From Blastococcus colisei (GTDB taxonomy: Bacteria; Actinomycetota; Actinomycetes; Mycobacteriales; Geodermatophilaceae): a stretch of 64,000 nt of DNA. The position numbers and the translations under genes were made by a program. The stretch is from positions 372,001-436,000 of the forward strand of contig NZ_VFQE01000002.1 in assembly GCF_006717095.1 (NCBI RefSeq), given 5' to 3'. Shown here in pieces: positions 34,603 through 44,660 of the stretch (the first letter of the stretch is position 1; each line of letters begins with the position of its first letter). The notes beneath the pieces were generated by a model. The model saw nothing but the letters and a program-made list of their open reading frames with translations. It was not told where the DNA came from and made no database searches.

Positions 34603-35408
34603 ACGACCGGCACACCCGGCGTCGTCTGCCCCTCGGCCCAGGCGTGCCCGAGCGCCTGGTCGGCTGTGGGCACGCGGGTCGGTGTCCCCCCGGCCCGGCG
34701 GACGGCGTCGGCGAAGTGGACGGCGTCGATCGTCGCCGCTCCCCCGGGGTCGTTGTTGAAGTAGACGAGCACGTCCTCGTCCCCGTAGGTCCCCGCCAGC
34801 CGGTCCGCCCAGAGCTGCAGGGTCTCCGGCCGGTACCGCCACGCCTCGAAGCCGTGGTGGAAGCGGAGATAACCCCAGTCGGCGGTGCGCCAGAGCGGGG
34901 CGACGGGCTGCTCGTCACGGTCGGCCCAGCACAGCGCGGCGCCGTAGCGCTCCAGCAGCGCGCGTATGTCGTCGGTCCACCAGCTCTCGTGCCGGGGCTC
35001 GACGGCGACGCGGGTACCCCCCGGGAACTGGGCGAGGCACCCGCGGAGGAGGTCGGCGTCCGCCTTCAGCGTGGGGGGCAGCTGGAGGAGGATCGTGTCG
35101 AGCCGGTGCTCCAACCCCTCCGCCCGCCCCATCAGCCGCGCGACGGGTTCCTCGGGTTCGCGCAGCCGCTTGATGTGGGTGAGGAAGCGGCTGGCCTTGA
35201 CCGCCCACCGGAAGTCGGGCGGGGTGCGCTCACGCCACTTCACGAACGTCTCGCGCTCGGGCAGCCGGTAGAAGGCGTTGTTGCTCTCGACCGTCGCGAA
35301 GAACTCGGCGTAGTGCTCGAGCCACAGCCGCTGGGGCAGCTTGGCCGGGTAGAACAGCCCGCGCCAGTCGCGGTACTGCCACCCCGAGGTCCCGATGATC
35401 ACGGCCAC
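34599..35408 (-). CDS. DUF72 (YecE-like) protein
   Basis: A 269-residue protein of the DUF72 family, a TIM-barrel-like fold of unknown function. The diagnostic opening IIGTSGWQYRDWRGLFYP and the later blocks WLEHYAEFFATVESNNAFYR, WAVKASRFLTH and VYFNND are all present. I chose GTG at 35408; the ATG at 35435 would overlap the start of the divergent VOC gene. Family members are cytoplasmic and widespread; a link to nucleic-acid or sugar metabolism has been guessed but not shown. Confidence 0.85.
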   Translation of the reverse strand: MAVIIGTSGWQYRDWRGLFYPAKLPQRLWLEHYAEFFATVESNNAFYRLPERETFVKWRERTPPDFRWAVKASRFLTHIKRLREPEEPVARLMGRAEGLEHRLDTILLQLPPTLKADADLLRGCLAQFPGGTRVAVEPRHESWWTDDIRALLERYGAALCWADRDEQPVAPLWRTADWGYLRFHHGFEAWRYRPETLQLWADRLAGTYGDEDVLVYFNNDPGGAATIDAVHFADAVRRAGGTPTRVPTADQALGHAWAEGQTTPGVPVV

Positions 35409-35433
35409 GGGGAGCCGCCTACCCTCCGCAGTC

Positions 35434-35817
35434 ATGGCTGACGCACCCGCCCGGTTCAAGGACCTCTGCCTCGACGCCCGCGACCACCACGCGCTCGCCG
35501 ACTGGTGGTGCAGCGCCATCGGCTACGTGCGGCGCGACCAGCTCGAGGACGCGCAGACCCCCGAGGACGACGAGCCTCGCCCGCACGACTGGCCGGTTCC
35601 GATCGTCGACCCGACCGGCGAAGGACCGCTGATGTGGATCGTCCCGGTGACCGAGCCGAAGATCGTCAAGAACCGGATGCACTTCGACGTCGTCGGCGAC
35701 ACCTGGCCCCTCCTGGCGGCCGGCGCCACGATGGTGCGGGAGCAGGACGACGAGATCGAGTGGAACGTCCTCGCCGACCCCGAGGGGAACGAGTTCTGCG
35801 TCTTCGCCCCCGAGTGA
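35434..35817 (+). CDS. VOC/glyoxalase-like protein
   Basis: A 127-residue protein of the vicinal oxygen chelate (glyoxalase-like) fold. Two beta-alpha-beta-beta-beta repeats can be traced: FKDLCLDARDHHALADWWC at the start and RMHFDVVGDTWPLLAAGATM in the middle, ending with the typical DPEGNEFCVF. Candidate metal ligands are the histidine of RMHFDV and the final glutamate/asparagine pair. Activity is unknown; actinobacteria carry dozens of such proteins. ATG at 35434 lies 8 nt after TACCCT. It is convergent with groEL across a repeat-rich gap. Confidence 0.82.
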   Translation: MADAPARFKDLCLDARDHHALADWWCSAIGYVRRDQLEDAQTPEDDEPRPHDWPVPIVDPTGEGPLMWIVPVTEPKIVKNRMHFDVVGDTWPLLAAGATMVREQDDEIEWNVLADPEGNEFCVFAPE

Positions 35818-35819
35818 CG

Positions 35820-35905
35820 CGCCCTCACCCGGGTTGACCCGCCTGGTGAGGGGTGGAGCCGGGCCAGGACGCGGGTCGACTCCCACCGGCGAGGGTTGAC
35901 CCGCG
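35820..35905. repeat. Intergenic palindromic repeats with three GGGTYGAC cores
   Basis: CCCTCACC and GGTGAGGG (35821-35853 region) enclose CGGGTTGACCCG, and a second pair GCGGGTCGAC / GTTGACCCGC encloses a 13-nt loop at about 35872-35905. The core GGGTTGACC occurs twice and GGGTCGACT once. The array lies between the convergent VOC and groEL genes. Confidence 0.6.
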
Positions 35906-35940
35906 CCGGGGCAGAGGACGTCGTCTCCACCAACGCCGAC

Positions 35941-35970
35941 AGGGGCGGCCCGCCGAAGCGGACCGCCCCT
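35941..35970. terminator. Terminator hairpin behind groEL
   Basis: AGGGGCGGCCCGC (35941-35953) pairs with GCGGACCGCCCCT (35958-35970) at 12 of 13 positions around CGAA, 35 bp after the groEL stop on the minus strand. Confidence 0.7.
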
Positions 35971-36004
35971 GCCGGGCAGTGCTGGTGTTACGGGAGAGCC
36001 GGAC

Positions 36005-38323
<2,319 letters not shown>

Positions 38324-38410
38324 TCAGGAAATGCCTGGTGACGGTACATCGACGCCATTCCGTTGCCGGATCGGGCGACGTGTCGGCCGCCCGATCCGGT
38401 TCGGCGACGC

Positions 38411-39712
38411 TCAGCCGATGAGGCCGGCCGACCGGAGCGACCGGAGCGACGGCTCGACGCGGTGCGTCGGGCCGACCACCGGCTCGAGCGGATCGAGGGT
38501 CTTGAGGCCCTCCCCCGTGTTGAGGACGACGGTCTCCTTGGCCGGGTCCAGCCGCCCGTCCTCGACGAGCTGGCGCAGCACCGCCACCGTCACGCCGCCG
38601 GCCGTCTCGGCGAACACGCCGGTGGTGCGGGCGAGGTCGCGGATGCCCTGGACGATCTCGTCGTCCCCGACGCGGCCCACCGAGCCGCCGGTCCGGCGGA
38701 TCGCGTCGAGCGCGTAGGGACCGTCGGCCGGGTTGCCGATGTTGAGCGACTTCGCGATGCCCGTGGGCTTCACCGGCTTGACGACGTCCCAACCCTGCTC
38801 GAACGCGGTGGCGATCGGGTCGCACCCGGCCGACTGGGCGCCGAAGATCGTCCACTCGGTGGCCTCGACGATGCCCGCGGCGACCAGCTCCCGGAACGCC
38901 TTGTCGACCTTGGTCAGCAGCGAGCCCGACGCCATCGGGATGACGACCTGGGCCGGGATCCGCCAGCCGAGCTGCTCGGCGATCTCGTAGCCCATCGTCT
39001 TGGAGCCCTCGGCGTAGTAGGGCCGCACGTTCTGGTTGACGAAGGCGGTGTCCTCGAACTCGTCCGTCTCGGCGAGTTCACTGGTCAGCCGGTTGACGTC
39101 GTCGTAGGAGCCGTCGACGGCGACCAGAGTCTGGCCGTAGACCGCGGACTGCACGACCTTGCCCGGCTCGAGGTCGCTCGGGATGAAGACGAAGGACGGG
39201 ATGCCCACCCGGGCCGCGTGCGCGGCCACCGAGTTGGCCAGGTTGCCCGTCGAGGCGGCGGCGATCTTGCGGTACCCCAGCCCCTTCGCCGCGGTGGCGG
39301 CCAGCGACACGACGCGGTCCTTGAAGGAGTGCGTCGGGTTGGCCGAGTCGTCCTTCACCCACAGCCCGCCCGTGAGGCCGAGCTCGGCGGCGAGCCGGTC
39401 CGCGCGCACCAGCGGGGTCAGACCGGGGTCGAGGCTGACCCGGTCGGCCGGGTCCTGGCCCACCGGGAGCAGGCCCGCGTAGCGCCAGATGTTCTGCGGC
39501 CCGGCTTCGATCTGCTCGCGGGTGACGGACTTCATGAGCTCGGGGTCGTAGTCGACCTCCAGCGGGCCGAAGCACTCCGCGCAGGCGTGCTCGGCGATGA
39601 GGCCGAAGGTGGCCCCGCAGTTGCGGCACACCAGGCCGCGGGCGGGACACGGGGCAACGGGGCCACCGGCAGACGAGTCGGCCTGGACAGAACCGGGAGC
39701 GGTCAGGGTCAT
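38411..39712 (-). CDS. thrC: Threonine synthase with N-terminal zinc ribbon
   Basis: A 433-residue PLP enzyme that converts O-phosphohomoserine to threonine. The N-terminus carries a zinc-ribbon-like motif (LVCRNCGATF with a second pair CAEC) found in one bacterial subgroup. The PLP-binding lysine is in NPTHSFKDR (about residue 125) and the phosphate-binding loop is ASTGNLANSVAAH. Length and motifs fit threonine synthase; the close relative cysteate synthase is a less likely reading. A class-I SAM riboswitch lies directly in front, and its P1 helix overlaps the ribosome binding site, so SAM should switch its translation. Confidence 0.92.
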   Translation of the reverse strand: MTLTAPGSVQADSSAGGPVAPCPARGLVCRNCGATFGLIAEHACAECFGPLEVDYDPELMKSVTREQIEAGPQNIWRYAGLLPVGQDPADRVSLDPGLTPLVRADRLAAELGLTGGLWVKDDSANPTHSFKDRVVSLAATAAKGLGYRKIAAASTGNLANSVAAHAARVGIPSFVFIPSDLEPGKVVQSAVYGQTLVAVDGSYDDVNRLTSELAETDEFEDTAFVNQNVRPYYAEGSKTMGYEIAEQLGWRIPAQVVIPMASGSLLTKVDKAFRELVAAGIVEATEWTIFGAQSAGCDPIATAFEQGWDVVKPVKPTGIAKSLNIGNPADGPYALDAIRRTGGSVGRVGDDEIVQGIRDLARTTGVFAETAGGVTVAVLRQLVEDGRLDPAKETVVLNTGEGLKTLDPLEPVVGPTHRVEPSLRSLRSAGLIG

Positions 39713-39726
39713 GCGACGACTACCTC

Positions 39727-39853
39727 CTCATCTTCCCCGCACCGGGCCGTCGAGCCGTGCGGGACGGAATTGGCACCTTCCGTCCCGCGCATGCGCGCGG
39801 GCGGCGGTTGCCGGGGCTTCGTCGGGCCGTGTCCCTCTGCCCCTCTGGATGAG
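39727..39853 (-). promoter_or_regulatory. SAM-I (S-box) riboswitch controlling thrC
   Basis: Read on the minus strand, the leader contains the S-box hallmarks in order: P1 CUCAUC (39853-39848), AGAGGGGCAGAGGGA, GGCCCGACGAAGCC, the invariant CGGCAACC, GGUGCCAAUUCC, and GAAGAUGAGG. The 3' strand of P1 (39732-39727) runs into GAGGAGG (39729-39723), the ribosome binding site 10 nt before the thrC ATG. I see no terminator behind it, so control of translation is the more likely mode. Confidence 0.93.
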
Positions 39854-39915
39854 TGGAACGGCGAGAACTGTACCCAGTACCGGCGGGGTTCCGGACGACG
39901 GTCAGGATGTGAGAT

Positions 39916-40737
39916 GTGACCGCCCGCATCGTCTACACCGATCTCGACGGCACGATGGTCGGTCCGCGGGGGTCGTTCTGGCACGCCGCCGACCGCGGGC
40001 TCACCGCCGACCCGGCCGCCGCGCTGCTGGCTCTCCACCGGGCCGGGGTCCCGTTGGTGCTGGTCAGCGGCCGGACGTTCGAGCAGGTCATCGAGGCCGC
40101 GCGGATCTTCGCCGCCGACGGCGCCATCGCCGAGCTCGGTGCGACGATCGCCTGGGACGCCGGCCGGAGCACCCACCGGCTCACCGGCGAGCTGCCCGCC
40201 GAGTACGCCGGACGCGCGCCCATGGAGGTCATGGCCCAACTCGGCGTCGTCGAGCAGGTGATCGCCGAGAACCCGGGCCGACTGGAGTGGCACGCGCCCT
40301 GGCACGCCACGCACTCGACCGACGCCCTGCTGCGGGGGCGGGTCGACCCGGTGGCGGTCGACGCCTGGCTGGCCGAGAAGGGCGCGGGCTGGCTGACGCT
40401 CAAGGACAACGGCGCGATCCCGGCGACGTCCCGGTTCGGGCTGGACGACGACCCGCTGCCGCCGCGGGTCTACCACCTCATGCCGCGTGGCATCTCCAAG
40501 GGTGCGGCCATCGCCTGGGACCTCGAGCGGCGTGGCCTCTCGCCCGCCGACGCCGTCGCGATCGGCGACAGCGTCAGCGACCTGGACATGGCCCCGGCGG
40601 TCGACCGGCTCTGGATCACCCGGAACGGCGCGTCCGTCGACGGCATGGGCAGGCTCATGGACGCCGTCCCCAACGTGACGGTCACCGCCGCGCCCATGGG
40701 CGAGGGCTGGGCGCAGGCGGTCCTGGCCAGCCTGTAG
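39916..40737 (+). CDS. HAD-superfamily phosphatase (mannosyl-3-phosphoglycerate phosphatase-like)
   Basis: A 273-residue HAD type IIB phosphatase. The nucleophile motif VYTDLDGTMV is at residues 6-15, motif II is LVLVSGRTFEQ near 47, the lysine is in PRGISKGAA near 193, and the metal site is AIGDSVSDLDMAP near 216. The cap region and length fit mannosyl-3-phosphoglycerate phosphatases, which would make the solute mannosylglycerate, but other Cof-like substrates are possible. No matching synthase is nearby. The GTG is 7 nt behind CAGGAT. The stop codon lies in the perfect palindrome at 40734-40765. Confidence 0.82.
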   Translation: MTARIVYTDLDGTMVGPRGSFWHAADRGLTADPAAALLALHRAGVPLVLVSGRTFEQVIEAARIFAADGAIAELGATIAWDAGRSTHRLTGELPAEYAGRAPMEVMAQLGVVEQVIAENPGRLEWHAPWHATHSTDALLRGRVDPVAVDAWLAEKGAGWLTLKDNGAIPATSRFGLDDDPLPPRVYHLMPRGISKGAAIAWDLERRGLSPADAVAIGDSVSDLDMAPAVDRLWITRNGASVDGMGRLMDAVPNVTVTAAPMGEGWAQAVLASL

Positions 40738-40765
40738 CGGCATTTATGGCCATAAATGCCGCTAC
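40734..40765. terminator. 32-bp perfect palindrome between convergent genes
   Basis: 40734-40749 and 40750-40765 are exact inverted copies with no loop base left over; the centre is ATGGCCAT. The TAG of the HAD gene is inside the left arm and the convergent ABC permease ends 6 bp to the right. It probably terminates both genes. Confidence 0.75.
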
Positions 40766-40771
40766 GTCGTC

Positions 40772-41683
40772 CTAGGAGGTGACGTCGCGGCGGGCGAAGT
40801 GCCGGAAGGCCAACGCGGTGAAGATCGCCGCGTAGACCAGCGACTGAATGATGCCCCGGAACATGTCCCCGGAGTCGACCGGCGTCTGCAGCAGGTCGGT
40901 CCAGGCGAACTCCTCCGCCGTCGGGAACCAGTCGCGGATCGCCCCGAGTTGCTCGACCTGGTCGAGGATCGCGAAGACGAACATCGTGAACACCGCGCCA
41001 CCGACGGCGGCCAGCGGCGCGTCGGTGATGGTGGAGAACCAGAAGGCCAGGGAGCCGACGACCAGCAGGTGGACGGCGAGATAGCCCAGCATCCCGGCCA
41101 GGCGCAGCATCCCCTCCCCCTGGTCGAGGGTCACGCCGACCGGCGTCTGGATGTCCTCGAAGCCGAAGGCGATCCCGCCCGCCACCACCGCGACCGTGGC
41201 CAGCACGAGCAGTGCGCCGACCGACTGCACCAACGCGGCGTAGAACTTCTGCCGGAGCAGCCGCATCCGTGGCACCGGCGTCGCCAGCGCGTAGCGCAGC
41301 GATCCCCATTGGGCCTCGCTGGCCACGGTGTCGCCGAAGCACAGCGCGTACACGACGACGAGGAAGAACCCGGTCGTCGCGAACAGGACGAACAGCGTGA
41401 AGTTCAGGCCGCTCGACGTCGCGACGTCGACCAGGTTGATGCGGTTGTTCTCCGCCGCCTCCTCGCTGGCACCCAACTGCAGCGCGGCGATGAGGATGAG
41501 CGGCAGGGCGACCATCAGCGCGAAGACCCCGATGGTGCGCCGGCGCTTGAACTGCCTGCGGAGCTCGACCGAGAGCCGCAGCGTCCGTTCCGGCCGATAT
41601 CCGGCGACGGCACCCGTCGGCTGGACGTGCTCTCCACCCGGCGAGGCAGAAATGGCCATTTCTGTCGCTCGTTGCGTGGTCAT
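40772..41683 (-). CDS. ABC transporter permease (ABC-2 type)
   Basis: A 303-residue permease with about six hydrophobic helices (first at residues 52-70, FALMVALPLILIAALQL). The order and the stretch GDTVASEAQWGSLRYALATP are typical of ABC-2 permeases of export systems. The ATG at 41683 overlaps the TGA of the upstream hydrolase/ATPase gene by one base (TGATG), so the two form one transporter. Residues 8-13 are encoded by an 18-bp perfect palindrome. The transported compound is unknown. Confidence 0.85.
   Translation of the reverse strand: MTTQRATEMAISASPGGEHVQPTGAVAGYRPERTLRLSVELRRQFKRRRTIGVFALMVALPLILIAALQLGASEEAAENNRINLVDVATSSGLNFTLFVLFATTGFFLVVVYALCFGDTVASEAQWGSLRYALATPVPRMRLLRQKFYAALVQSVGALLVLATVAVVAGGIAFGFEDIQTPVGVTLDQGEGMLRLAGMLGYLAVHLLVVGSLAFWFSTITDAPLAAVGGAVFTMFVFAILDQVEQLGAIRDWFPTAEEFAWTDLLQTPVDSGDMFRGIIQSLVYAAIFTALAFRHFARRDVTS
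41647..41664. repeat. 18-bp perfect palindrome inside the permease start region
   Basis: CAGAAATGGCCATTTCTG is its own inverse complement and shares the ATGGCCAT centre with the palindrome at 40734-40765. It lies within codons 7-13 of the permease, 20 bp behind its ATG, where an RNA hairpin could affect translation. Confidence 0.6.
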
Positions 41684-44571
41684 CAGTTCTCCCCCACCAG
41701 CGCCAGGAACGCGTCCTCGAGCCGCCGGCGCGGCGTGAACTCGTCGACCTCGATGTCGGCCGCCACCAGCGCCTGCAGCGCCGCGGCCCGGCTGTAGCCG
41801 TCCAGGTCCGCGACCAGGCCCTCGTCGGTGCGCCCGGCACTGACGCCCGGCAGCCCCTCGAGGACGGCGATCGCCCGGTCGGTGTCGGCGTCGTCGACCA
41901 GACCGACGAGCACCGCGCCACCGGTGCCGACGATCTCCTCCACCGTGCCCTGGGCGATCTTCTGCCCCTTCGCCATGACGACGACGTGGCTGCAGGTCTG
42001 CTCGATCTCGCTCAGCAGGTGGCTGGAGACGATGACCGTGCGCCCGGTCGCGGCGTAGGAGCGCAGCACCTCCCGCATGGCATGGATCTGCGGCGGGTCC
42101 AGCCCGTTGGTCGGCTCGTCGAGCACCAGCAGGTCGGGCAGCCCCAGCATCGCCTGCGCGATCGCCACCCGCTGCCGCATGCCCTGGCTGTAGCGACGCA
42201 CCGGGCGGTCCAGGGCGGCGCCGAGGCCGGCCACCTCGATCGCCTCCTCCATGTGCGCGTCCTCGGCCGGGCGCCCGGTGGCCGCCCAGTAGAGCCGCAG
42301 GTTGTCGCGGCCGGACAGGTGCGGCTGCAGGCCGGTGCCCTCGACGAACGACCCCAACCGGGAGAGCACCGGTGCACCGGGGCCGGCCGCGTGGCCGAAG
42401 ATGCTGATCCGCCCCTCCGTGGGCCTGATCAGGCCCATCAGCATTCGCAGCGAGGTGGTCTTGCCCGCCCCGTTCGGCCCCAGCAGGCCGAGGACCTGAC
42501 CGCGCCGGACCTCGAAGGAGAGGTCCCGGACGGCGACGAAGCCGTCCTTGTAGGCCTTGGTCACGCCCTCGAAGCGCAGCGGCACGTCCTCGCCGTCCGG
42601 CTCCACGTGCGAGACCTGACGCCGGCGATGACGGCCCCAGAGCAGGGCCACCGCCCACGCGAGCAGCCCGAGCCCGATGACGGCGGCGAGCAGCACCCAC
42701 CACCGCGACGTGCCGCTGTCGGTCTGGGTGGCGCCGTCGACCTGCGGCACCGCGAGATCGGTCCCGCCGTCCGCGAGGGCCACCGAGTAGACGGCCGCCT
42801 CGGCCGGGAGGGCGAACGCCTGGTCGGTGGAGGACACGACCAGCCGCATCGTGTGGCCGGCCTCGAACCGGTGCACGATCCCGGGCAGGGTCACCTGCAC
42901 CGTCGTGGGCCGGGTCGGGTCCGACGACAGCCCGGTCAGCGCGAGCGGCGCCACGAGCCCGGCCGGCAGGGTCGTCGTCCCGCCGGGTCCGACGTCGTAC
43001 AGCTTGGCGAACAGGGTGGCCGAACCGCCCGGGGCCGCCACGGCGACGTCGACGGTCGGCGCCCCGACGACCTCGACGGCGGTCTCGAGCGGCTCGCTCT
43101 CGAAGGCGGCGAACTGGCCGGGGATCTCCAGCGTCGTGCCGCCGAGGGCGGCGGTCAGCGCGCCGAGCCCCGGAACGGTGGTCAGGGCGGCAGGGGTGCC
43201 GCCCGCCGGGGTCACGACGGGCTGGAGAGGCCCGCTGAGCGCGATCTGCCGGCGCTCGGCGGACTCGGCATCCACCAGCCCCGGGTAGGCGTCGGCGAGG
43301 ACGGTCTGGTCGCCGCCCTGGACCCGGCCGAGTCCGGTCGCGCCCAGACCGGTGGGGGCCGGGTACTCGAAGCCGGTGCCCGGGTCGGCGCCTCGTCCCC
43401 GCAGGTGGAAGTCGAACCAGCCCGCCACCTGCTCCCGCAGGTCGGCCGTGACCCGGTCCGACGTCGACGAGTCGTGCCCGCCCGCGAACCAGACCACCTT
43501 GACCGGGGTGCCGTTGGCGGCGATGCCGCGGGCGTTGGCATCGGCCTGGCCGAGTCCGAAGAGGGAGTCCTGGGTGCCCTGGATCAGGAGGGTGGGCGCC
43601 TCGATGCGGTCGAGCACACCGGCCGGGCTGCCCCGTTCGAGCACGGCCGCGATCTCCGGGGTCAGCGTCCCGGTGGACGCCGCTGCCTGGTAGGCCGCGC
43701 AGACGTCGGCCCGGAAGCGACCGCAGATCAGCGCCTGCTCGACCTCATCGGGTTCCACGGAGGCGGGATCCGGCAGGCTCGATTCTCCGAGGGCCGGCCG
43801 CGCATCGGCGCCGTCCCCGTTCTCCGTTCCGCCGGCCCCGCCGCCGAGGGCGTCGAGCAACCCACCGCTCGGCGCCGAGCCGATGCCGAAGAACAGCCCG
43901 GCCCACAGCCGCTTGTAGACGCCGGCGTCCCCGTCCTGCGGGACGGCGGCGACCGTGTCCGCGTCCACGGCGCCGACCTGGGAGGGAAAGAGCGCCGCGG
44001 TCAGGGAGCTCCAGGTGATCTGCGGGGCGATGGCGTCGATCCGCTCGTCATAGGCAGCACCGAGTAGCGCGACCCCGCCGCCGTAGGACCCGCCGGTGAC
44101 GCCCACCCGCGGGTCGCCGTCGCCATCGAGCTCGACCTCGTCGCGCTCGGCGAGGAGGTCGATCAGCGTGGACAGGTCGGCGATCTCGTACCGGGGGTCG
44201 TTGAGCCCGATCTCGCCGGTGCTGCTGCCGAATCCCCGCGCGGAATAGGCGAGGACGACGTATCCGCGCTCGGCGAGGTCCTGCGCGTCGGCGGCGACCG
44301 ACTGCTTGCTGCCGCCGAACCCGTGCGCGAGCACCACGGCGGGGGCAGGCTCGCTCCCGGCCGGTAGGTAGAGGGTGGTGTCCAGCTCGACGGCGTCCGC
44401 GCCGGTGCCGGAAGGCACCCGGGCCTCCTCGGTCCGGACCTCCTGGGCGGCCGACGCCGCGGGGGCGAGGAACAGCAGACCGGTGGACAGCAGCAGGAGG
44501 ACCAGGACTGCGGACGTCGCGCGGGCGCCGGAGCGCGGGCGGGGACGCACGAGCCCGCGGAGGGAACGCAC
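41683..44571 (-). CDS. Fusion protein: secreted alpha/beta hydrolase, membrane helix, ABC ATPase
   Basis: A single frame of about 962 residues with two activities. Residues 1-40 are a signal/anchor segment (SAVLVLLLLSTGLLFLAP). Residues 45-430 are an alpha/beta hydrolase of the X-Pro dipeptidyl-peptidase/CocE type (VVLAHGFGGSKQS; the nucleophile elbow GVTGGSYGGG; a late GGHDSS), followed by a jelly-roll domain to about 620. One helix (VLLAAVIGLGLLAWAVALLW) crosses back. Residues 660-960 are an ABC ATPase (GPNGAGKTT, YSQGMRQR, LLVLDEPTNGLD). The permease follows directly. The hydrolase must be outside and the ATPase inside. GTG at 44571 is the best start, without a ribosome binding site. Confidence 0.82.
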   Translation of the reverse strand: MRSLRGLVRPRPRSGARATSAVLVLLLLSTGLLFLAPAASAAQEVRTEEARVPSGTGADAVELDTTLYLPAGSEPAPAVVLAHGFGGSKQSVAADAQDLAERGYVVLAYSARGFGSSTGEIGLNDPRYEIADLSTLIDLLAERDEVELDGDGDPRVGVTGGSYGGGVALLGAAYDERIDAIAPQITWSSLTAALFPSQVGAVDADTVAAVPQDGDAGVYKRLWAGLFFGIGSAPSGGLLDALGGGAGGTENGDGADARPALGESSLPDPASVEPDEVEQALICGRFRADVCAAYQAAASTGTLTPEIAAVLERGSPAGVLDRIEAPTLLIQGTQDSLFGLGQADANARGIAANGTPVKVVWFAGGHDSSTSDRVTADLREQVAGWFDFHLRGRGADPGTGFEYPAPTGLGATGLGRVQGGDQTVLADAYPGLVDAESAERRQIALSGPLQPVVTPAGGTPAALTTVPGLGALTAALGGTTLEIPGQFAAFESEPLETAVEVVGAPTVDVAVAAPGGSATLFAKLYDVGPGGTTTLPAGLVAPLALTGLSSDPTRPTTVQVTLPGIVHRFEAGHTMRLVVSSTDQAFALPAEAAVYSVALADGGTDLAVPQVDGATQTDSGTSRWWVLLAAVIGLGLLAWAVALLWGRHRRRQVSHVEPDGEDVPLRFEGVTKAYKDGFVAVRDLSFEVRRGQVLGLLGPNGAGKTTSLRMLMGLIRPTEGRISIFGHAAGPGAPVLSRLGSFVEGTGLQPHLSGRDNLRLYWAATGRPAEDAHMEEAIEVAGLGAALDRPVRRYSQGMRQRVAIAQAMLGLPDLLVLDEPTNGLDPPQIHAMREVLRSYAATGRTVIVSSHLLSEIEQTCSHVVVMAKGQKIAQGTVEEIVGTGGAVLVGLVDDADTDRAIAVLEGLPGVSAGRTDEGLVADLDGYSRAAALQALVAADIEVDEFTPRRRLEDAFLALVGEN

Positions 44572-44660
44572 GAAGCGGCCAACGGACGGCGAACGGCTCG
44601 TGTTCCGCCCGTCGCACCCGATCACCGGGAGGGGCGGTACGCCCGTCCCGGAGACCGCGA

